DNA of 64,000 nucleotides from JAJRAN01 sp963827135 (GTDB lineage Archaea > Thermoplasmatota > Thermoplasmata > Methanomassiliicoccales > UBA472): positions 186,001-250,000 of the forward strand of contig CAWGZX010000005.1 of assembly GCA_963827135.1 (NCBI GenBank). Reading direction: 5' to 3'. This document shows, piece by piece, positions 58,986 to 64,000 of this stretch. Position 1 is the stretch's first letter. Every line of letters starts with the position of its first letter. The notes below the pieces were generated by a model. That model had not been told where the DNA came from and did no database searches. It saw nothing but the letters and a program-made list of their open reading frames with translations. Both the position numbers and the translations under genes were made by a program.

Positions 58986-59522
58986 ATGAGGAAAGGGTGG
59001 AGTCTGACGATGGCGGCGCTTGTGGCGGGCCTGGTCCTGGCCAGCCTGGGAATTGGGACGGCCAGTGCCTGCACCTTCGCGAATGGCCATGAAAGCTTCC
59101 AGTATGACATCTCGGCCCATGCTTATGCGGCGCGCGAGGGCTCGATGAAGATGGGGGAGCAAGCGACGTTCACCATCCGTGGTGGGGTCGTCGACGTCTA
59201 CATTTTCAATGAGGCTCAACTCTACAGCTATGTGAACCTGGGCCAGTATGAGGATGGTTGGAGCGGGGTAGCCGCCTACAAGGAGTTCGAGGTCTCCTCG
59301 ACCAGCTTCGTCTTCACCGCCCCTGCAGAAGGCAATTACTTCCTGGTCGTGGATAACACCGTGGCTGGTTCCGACCCAGGGGACCTGGCGAAGAACATGA
59401 CCGTGGATATCTTCTATCCCTTCGGGGAGTCGGAGAACGACCCTGTGCCATTCCTTCCGATCGTGCTCGCCGGGATGGTGTGCTTCACCCTGCTGGTGCT
59501 AGTCGTCTTCGAAAGAAAGTGA
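58986..59522 (+). CDS. Exported protein with C-terminal membrane anchor
   Basis: A 178-residue protein with a signal peptide (1-28), a 110-residue beta-rich exported region, and a C-terminal transmembrane helix (about 154-174) ending in ERK. The middle (VDVYIFNEAQLYSY, then FVFTAPAEGNYFLVVDN) resembles GOLD/emp24-like or bacterial pre-peptidase C-like beta sandwiches. No enzymatic motif is seen. It is oriented outside-to-inside and may be a surface sensor or envelope component. The following gap (59523-59636) holds a TATA-like ggttattaac. Confidence 0.6.
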   Translation: MRKGWSLTMAALVAGLVLASLGIGTASACTFANGHESFQYDISAHAYAAREGSMKMGEQATFTIRGGVVDVYIFNEAQLYSYVNLGQYEDGWSGVAAYKEFEVSSTSFVFTAPAEGNYFLVVDNTVAGSDPGDLAKNMTVDIFYPFGESENDPVPFLPIVLAGMVCFTLLVLVVFERK

Positions 59523-59636
59523 AGGGGAGCGCTCGCCCCAAACCCATTCCCCCTTTCTTGCATCGCTTCGGCATGCGGATGTAAATCAATTGTAATAATC
59601 ACGGATTAATGGTTATTAACCGGGTCATGGCATGCG

Positions 59637-60923
59637 ATGCCGATGCCCGGAACCCTTACCGTCGCAGAGAGGATAGTCCTCCACCTATCGCAGCAGCAGA
59701 AGTTCAAGGACTCCTATGACGTGCCATTCGATGTCAGCCAGGATGGGATCGCTCAGGCCTTGTTGATTTCCAGGGCGCACGCCGCGGTCGAGCTCAAGAA
59801 GCTCAAGGAATCGGCGGAGGTTCTGGAGCGACTGGCACACATCAAGAAAGGGAAGAACAAGCGCAAGGTCTACTTCCTCACAACGACGGGAGAGGAAAAG
59901 GCCGAGAAGATAAGAGGGTTCGCGGAGGAGCGAGGAATCGACGTCGGGCCTTGCGTGGACGTGCGAAGGGCGCGCGGGTCCGAGGTCTGGAGATCGTTGT
60001 CCGAGGAAAACAGGAAGGTGCTGGCCGCGGCATCGGTGTTCAGGAGCCCCTTCAAGCGCGCGGCAATGCCGGAGACCAGCGTACCCCTCCTACCGGTGGA
60101 TAGGAACGGTTACGTCGACCTGCCGCTCGAGCTCAGGTCGGAGGTGCAGGCGATGATGACCAAGGAGCAAGCAAAGTCGCTGCACAGCTTCGCCGCCGAT
60201 TACTGGCTGAAGGAGGGGGATTACCGAGAAAGGCTGTTCCACCTGCTGGAGGCAGGGAGGTCGAGGGAGGCGGAGATGCTGGTGGCAGGGAAGGGCGCAC
60301 AGTTGCTGAAGGACGCGGACGAGGATCTGCTTGAGGACCTGTCCAGGCTCCCGATGTCCGAGCGATACGCGGCCAAGGTCGTTCCGTTGCAAGCGGAATG
60401 TGCCCGACTGGTGAAGGATTACGATTACTGTCTGCAGCTATGCGAGGAGATGATATCTTCAAAGGACCAGGGAGAGCAATACGAAGGGCTTCTGATCAAA
60501 GGGAAGGCTCTCAGGGACACGGGCAGATTGGATGAGGCACTGTCCGTGCTGAGCTCTGCCAAATCCTTAGCCGCCATCGATCCTGACCCGCGGTTGGAGG
60601 TGGAGATCGCAGAGGTGCTCATCCGACAAGGCAGGCATGAAGAAGGCCTCCTGGCCATCAGGTCCTTATCCTTCGCCGATGGTTCAGACGACCCCGAGCT
60701 AGTGGAGCGGGCCTGCCTGCTAATGGCCAAGGCCCATCTCGGCATCGGGAACGCCGACGACGCCATACGCTACGCCAGTAAGAGCCTTGCTATGACCCAG
60801 GTGTCCGACAAGCGGCCTTGGTACGAGGTGCTCGCTCTAGCCTATGAGCGCATCGGGCTGCGGGACAAGGCCAAGGAGTTCGAGGCCAAGGCCCATCCGC
60901 CCAAGAAGTGGGGGGAGGCCTGA
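59637..60923 (+). CDS. Winged-helix and TPR regulatory protein
   Basis: A 428-residue protein. Residues 8-95 are a MarR/IclR-like winged helix (VSQDGIAQALLISRAHAAVELKKL is the recognition region), and the C-terminal ~230 residues are TPR-like repeats (GLLIKGKALRDTGRLDEALSVLSSAKS). The middle resembles a small helical linker. This DNA-binding plus TPR design is common in archaeal signal-linked regulators. The targets are unknown. A following CPBP-like gene is 40 nt away. Confidence 0.75.
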   Translation: MPMPGTLTVAERIVLHLSQQQKFKDSYDVPFDVSQDGIAQALLISRAHAAVELKKLKESAEVLERLAHIKKGKNKRKVYFLTTTGEEKAEKIRGFAEERGIDVGPCVDVRRARGSEVWRSLSEENRKVLAAASVFRSPFKRAAMPETSVPLLPVDRNGYVDLPLELRSEVQAMMTKEQAKSLHSFAADYWLKEGDYRERLFHLLEAGRSREAEMLVAGKGAQLLKDADEDLLEDLSRLPMSERYAAKVVPLQAECARLVKDYDYCLQLCEEMISSKDQGEQYEGLLIKGKALRDTGRLDEALSVLSSAKSLAAIDPDPRLEVEIAEVLIRQGRHEEGLLAIRSLSFADGSDDPELVERACLLMAKAHLGIGNADDAIRYASKSLAMTQVSDKRPWYEVLALAYERIGLRDKAKEFEAKAHPPKKWGEA

Positions 60924-60963
60924 GAGGCAGAAGGCTCTTCTATTCGAGGTGCAATTAGCGACC

Positions 60964-61674
60964 ATGGACCTGCCTGGCATCATCTCCTTCAGGGTCCCGA
61001 GCCTGAGGTTCAAGGCCAAGAACCTGGATGTGGCATTGGCGTTGGTGGCCACGTTCCTTCTGCCATTGGCCTGCATGTTCCTCCTGGATTGGAGCGGGGC
61101 TCTGCTTCCGCTCGTCCTCTATTATGGTGTCTTCTGTTTCCTTCTGGTCTACTGGCGCAAGGGCTCGCTGGAATACTACCGCCCAGTGAGCTGGGTTCTA
61201 CCGCTCTTCCTCTTCCTCGTCGCCATGCAGCTGCTGACTCAGGTTGCCGGGGCGCTCACTATCATCCCGACCAACGACGATGTGTTGGGGGTGGCGCTCA
61301 CCCTGCTCATCTGGGTGCCGTTGAACGCCTTCGCCGAGCAGCTGCTCTGGGTCTACGTCTTCGACTCGTTCGAGACGCGATGGACGGAGCGCAGGAAGAG
61401 GTTCGTAGGAGGCATCATAGGCATCCTCATGACCCTGATATTCGTGGGCATGATCCATGCCCTATTCTGGGGCTCCTTCTTGCCCAGCTTTGAGAGCGTG
61501 GCCCCTTGGTCCTACATCTTCTTCGCCACGCAGTTCATCATCACGCCGGGCTACCTATTCCTCTACCGGAGATCGGGGTCCATGTGGCCGATATTCGTCA
61601 TCCACATCATCGCCGATGCCACCTTGGTGCTGACCGCCCAGTACTCCATCATTCCCGATCTCTGGATATTATGA
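60964..61674 (+). CDS. CPBP-like integral membrane protein
   Basis: A 236-residue protein with about seven helices. FAEQLLWVYVF, MIHALFW and HIIADATL resemble the E-x3-R, H and H motifs of CAAX/CPBP proteases, but the EExxxR motif is degenerate (Arg is missing), so activity is doubtful. The ATG at 60964 has a GAGGTG site 10 nt upstream and follows the TPR gene by 40 nt. It may be an inactive scaffold or a transporter-like protein. Confidence 0.6.
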   Translation: MDLPGIISFRVPSLRFKAKNLDVALALVATFLLPLACMFLLDWSGALLPLVLYYGVFCFLLVYWRKGSLEYYRPVSWVLPLFLFLVAMQLLTQVAGALTIIPTNDDVLGVALTLLIWVPLNAFAEQLLWVYVFDSFETRWTERRKRFVGGIIGILMTLIFVGMIHALFWGSFLPSFESVAPWSYIFFATQFIITPGYLFLYRRSGSMWPIFVIHIIADATLVLTAQYSIIPDLWIL

Positions 61675-61675
61675 A

Positions 61676-63199
61676 CTAGAATATCGGGCTCTGGCGCAGC
61701 ATTTCCACGTCCGTCACGTAGAGGTCGCGGATGTCCTTCAGGCCCCAGCGCAGCATGGCCAGCCTCTCGAAGCCCTGCCCCCAGGCCAGGACCGGGTACT
61801 TGATGCCGAAGGGCGCGGTGACCTCGGGACGAAACACCCCGGCGCCGCCCAGCTCCATCCATTTGCCATGCCACATGACCTCTACTTCCATCGATGGCTC
61901 CGTGTATGGGAAGTAGCCAGGGCGGACGCGGATCTGCTCGAAGCCCATGCGCTTGTAGAACTCCCTCAGGATGCCGACCAGCATGTCGAAGGAGGCGTTC
62001 TCCTCCATGACGATGCCCTCGATCTGCACGAACTCGGGCAGATGGGTGGAGTCGATGGCCTCCTTGCGGAAGACCCGGGAGAGGGAGAAGACCTTGACCG
62101 GAGGGTCCGGATGCTTGGCCAGGTAACGGATGGTGTTGACGGTGGTATGCGTGCGCAGCAGCGCCCGCTCCGCCTCCTCCTTGGACCATTTGTAGCGCCA
62201 TCCCAACGAACCGGTGTCCCCGCCGTCCTCGTGCACTGCCTTGATGCGCTCCAGGAGCTCTCCCTCCTGGTCGATGGCGATGCGCGCAGGATTCTTGAGG
62301 TAGAAGGTGTCCTGCATGTCCCGGGCGGGGTGATCCTGCGGGGTGAAGAGGACGTCCATGTTCCAGAACGCTGGCTGGACGTACTCGTCGTCGATCTCCT
62401 CGAACCCCATCTGGACGAAGATCCGGCGGACCTCGTCGGCGATACGCGTCAGAGGATGCTTCTTGGCCGGGAGCTCCGTCGGAGCGAACGTGTTGACATC
62501 GTACCTGCGGAAGCTCACTTCCCTCCACCTGCCGCTCTGGATGAGCTCGGGGGTTAGCTGGGCCACCTCCTCCCGGACCTCCACGCCCAAGGCCAGGACC
62601 TCGCTCCCCAAGGGAGTCAGGCTGACCTTCCTGGAGGTCACAATCCTCTCCGAGATTATGTCCTGGCGACCCTTGAGCTGCGCCAAAACGACAGATGGCA
62701 GCTCCGATTCGGCTCGGTCAGCTTGGGCCAGGAGCCGAAGCGCCTTCTCGTCCTCCATCTCCGAGGCCAGGGCTGATCTACCTGCGTCCGAGAGCGAGAT
62801 CACCGTCTCGTTCCCCACCTTCTCCATTCTCACCAGGCTCTTGCGGCGCAGCCAACCGATGGCTATAGGCATATCGCCCTTAGCCAGGCCAGCCTCCAGC
62901 TCGACCATCTTTATCTGGCCGCCTGAGGACTCGAGCAACCTGAGCGCCTGGCGCTCGGGCAACCCCTTTTCCACGGCCTCCTTGGCTTTTAGCGAATAGA
63001 CCTTTTGGGAACTCTCCTCGATGGCGATGAGCCCCTTGGACTGCAGCCAGTTAGCAGCGTTCATGACCTCCACCAGCTGGGCGAAGCCCCCTGCCTCCAG
63101 GACCTTCTCGGGGCTCGAGCCGTCTCCCGTCTTCTGCAAGGTTAGAAGCACCCTCTTCTCCTGGTTGCTCAGTCCGTCGAGGACCTGAGAGGCGTTCAT
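61676..63199 (-). CDS. pheS: Phenylalanyl-tRNA synthetase alpha subunit
   Basis: A 507-residue class II synthetase subunit. The N-terminal part has winged-helix repeats; the core has motif 2 (VFRKEAIDSTHLPEFVQIEG) and motif 3 (GWGQGFERLAMLRWG-like). The ATG at 63199 is preceded by GGAGGTT at 14 nt; an in-frame GTG at 63220 would add seven residues and start 1 nt after the trmO stop. The beta subunit is not in the window. It follows trmO and trpS on the same strand. Confidence 0.95.
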   Translation of the reverse strand: MNASQVLDGLSNQEKRVLLTLQKTGDGSSPEKVLEAGGFAQLVEVMNAANWLQSKGLIAIEESSQKVYSLKAKEAVEKGLPERQALRLLESSGGQIKMVELEAGLAKGDMPIAIGWLRRKSLVRMEKVGNETVISLSDAGRSALASEMEDEKALRLLAQADRAESELPSVVLAQLKGRQDIISERIVTSRKVSLTPLGSEVLALGVEVREEVAQLTPELIQSGRWREVSFRRYDVNTFAPTELPAKKHPLTRIADEVRRIFVQMGFEEIDDEYVQPAFWNMDVLFTPQDHPARDMQDTFYLKNPARIAIDQEGELLERIKAVHEDGGDTGSLGWRYKWSKEEAERALLRTHTTVNTIRYLAKHPDPPVKVFSLSRVFRKEAIDSTHLPEFVQIEGIVMEENASFDMLVGILREFYKRMGFEQIRVRPGYFPYTEPSMEVEVMWHGKWMELGGAGVFRPEVTAPFGIKYPVLAWGQGFERLAMLRWGLKDIRDLYVTDVEMLRQSPIF

Positions 63200-63221
63200 G
63201 AGAGGGTGGAGAACCTCCACC

Positions 63222-63617
63222 CTATTTCTGACTTATGGGCCTCTGGTCGAGCCTGATGAGCGGCTTGATATCTACCACCGGAGAGCCGTCCAAGGCGTCC
63301 AGGCCTTTTACGTGCAAAAGCCTGCCTTCCCTCCTCAGGAGCATCACGGTGGTCATGCCGATGAGGTTGGGCCGGTCGGGGCTGCGTGTGGCGAACACCC
63401 CTCTCAATGGGATATTTGGATCTCCCTTCGGATGCACCTTGAGGGAGCGGCCCTCGGAGCGGTCGAAGATATAGAGGATGACTAGCTCCCTCTCCTCCTC
63501 GATCTTGTAAAGGCCCTCCTCGAACTCCGGCAAGATCTCGATGATGGATTCCTGCTCGCGGCAGTCCGCCATGGCCGCCGCGGTGCTTCGAACGTACCCG
63601 ATGGGTACGATGTTCAT
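63222..63617 (-). CDS. trmO: tRNA methyltransferase TrmO (TsaA/UPF0066 family)
   Basis: A 131-residue beta-barrel protein. HPKGDPNIPLRGVFATRSPDRPNLIGMT is the family signature. TrmO methylates N6-threonylcarbamoyladenosine at position 37 of tRNA, but archaeal members are less studied. The ATG at 63617 overlaps the trpS stop, so the two are co-translated. Confidence 0.85.
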   Translation of the reverse strand: MNIVPIGYVRSTAAAMADCREQESIIEILPEFEEGLYKIEEERELVILYIFDRSEGRSLKVHPKGDPNIPLRGVFATRSPDRPNLIGMTTVMLLRREGRLLHVKGLDALDGSPVVDIKPLIRLDQRPISQK

Positions 63618-64000
63618 TCGCACCTCATCATGAACTGGTCCAACTTGGAGCGAGCTTCCTCGCGACGCTTCTGATGACCTTCCAGGAAATGTATGAGGCG
63701 GTCTGAGAGGAGCTTCTTGCACTCGCCGCACAGGACCTCACCCTTGCGGCATCTATCCGACAAGTCGTCGAGGGCCTTGTCGTCGGGTTCGAAGAGGTAG
63801 TATTGGTACTTGAATACGGCGCAGACCTCTGGCTTGCCGCCTGTCTTGCGTTGCTCCTCCGCGCTCACCGCCCCACCGGTGAAGGCGTTGCCCACCTTCC
63901 TCTTCACCACCTTGGCGGTATCGGTCGTGTATATCGTGCTGTCCGGCACTGAGGAGGACATCTTGTCCCCACCAGTCAGCCCGGGGAACATCTTGGTGTG
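63614..64000 (-). CDS. trpS: Tryptophanyl-tRNA synthetase, 3' part only
   Basis: The C-terminal 128 residues of a class I synthetase, cut by the window edge. GGDKMSSSVPDSTIY includes the KMSSS loop, and the GNAFTGG and VFKYQYYLFEPDD segments match the archaeal/eukaryotic TrpS type. Its stop overlaps the trmO start (ATGA). It is the first visible gene of the trpS-trmO-pheS set. Confidence 0.92.
   Translation of the reverse strand, partial: HTKMFPGLTGGDKMSSSVPDSTIYTTDTAKVVKRKVGNAFTGGAVSAEEQRKTGGKPEVCAVFKYQYYLFEPDDKALDDLSDRCRKGEVLCGECKKLLSDRLIHFLEGHQKRREEARSKLDQFMMRCE

Noticed and set aside
1..64000. CRISPR array, insertion sequence or prophage
   Set aside because: No regularly spaced direct repeats, no transposase or integrase motif and no phage structural gene were seen, although the CARF-like/PIN pair prompted the search.

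Overview
This window is archaeal and most likely euryarchaeal of the class Thermoplasmata. The evidence is eL41, eL37 and eS1 ribosomal proteins, an LSm protein, aRF1, pyruvoyl-dependent arginine decarboxylase, PurP, a DtdA-type D-aminoacyl-tRNA deacylase, intron-containing tRNAs, TATA-box promoters and many start codons lying about 25-30 nt after a TATA element (likely leaderless mRNAs). HdrB and HdrC with a hydrogenase-maturation protease suggest an anaerobe with thiol/disulfide or H2 metabolism, possibly close to Methanomassiliicoccales. That placement is inference; there is no 16S gene here. No CRISPR array, integrase or transposase is visible.

Layout. 0-7 kb: two small zinc-ribbon proteins, an ACT-domain protein with homoserine dehydrogenase, citramalate synthase, then a tight run of an HPr-kinase-like P-loop protein, a CARF-like sensor and a PIN-domain nuclease. 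7-19.3 kb: a P2-type cation ATPase with two C-terminal USP-like domains, tRNA-Trp/eL41/tRNA-Arg, two small membrane proteins, nitroreductase, amidohydrolase, Rieske protein, and a convergent alkylsulfatase/SulP pair. 19.2-27.8 kb: tRNA-Ala, the LSm-eL37-purF cluster, AMMECR1-pyrC-YkgJ, a CBS protein, an ArsA-type ATPase, tRNA-Met and eS1. 28-36 kb: hdrCB with a regulator and a shared candidate operator, hydrogenase protease, M16 peptidase, PAC2 protein, a Ras-like GTPase overlapping a V4R-DUF835 sensor, and arginine decarboxylase. 36-46 kb: transglutaminase-like protein (frameshifted), PAPS-reductase-like fusion, S2P protease, GlcD-like flavoprotein, CDF transporter, two GNATs, adenylate kinase and tRNA-Gln. 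45-49 kb: two PhoU-TrkA_C genes divergent from an MgtE-type transporter (frameshifted), then purP. 49-64 kb: a 982-aa PKD surface protein, lipoate ligase, a translation cluster (aRF1-argS-GNAT), UMP kinase, DtdA, and pheS-trmO-trpS running off the right edge.

How genes fit together: purF and purP belong to purine synthesis, pyrC and pyrH to pyrimidines, homoserine dehydrogenase and citramalate synthase to the aspartate family and isoleucine. The most unusual items are the CARF-like/PIN gene pair, a tRNA-Arg(UCU) with a second intron in its T-loop bounded by a textbook bulge-helix-bulge, a tRNA-Trp intron that reads as a two-target box C/D guide, and the inverted repeat shared by the regulator and hdrC promoters. 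Four genes show frame breaks or lack a normal start codon, so some assembly indels are likely.
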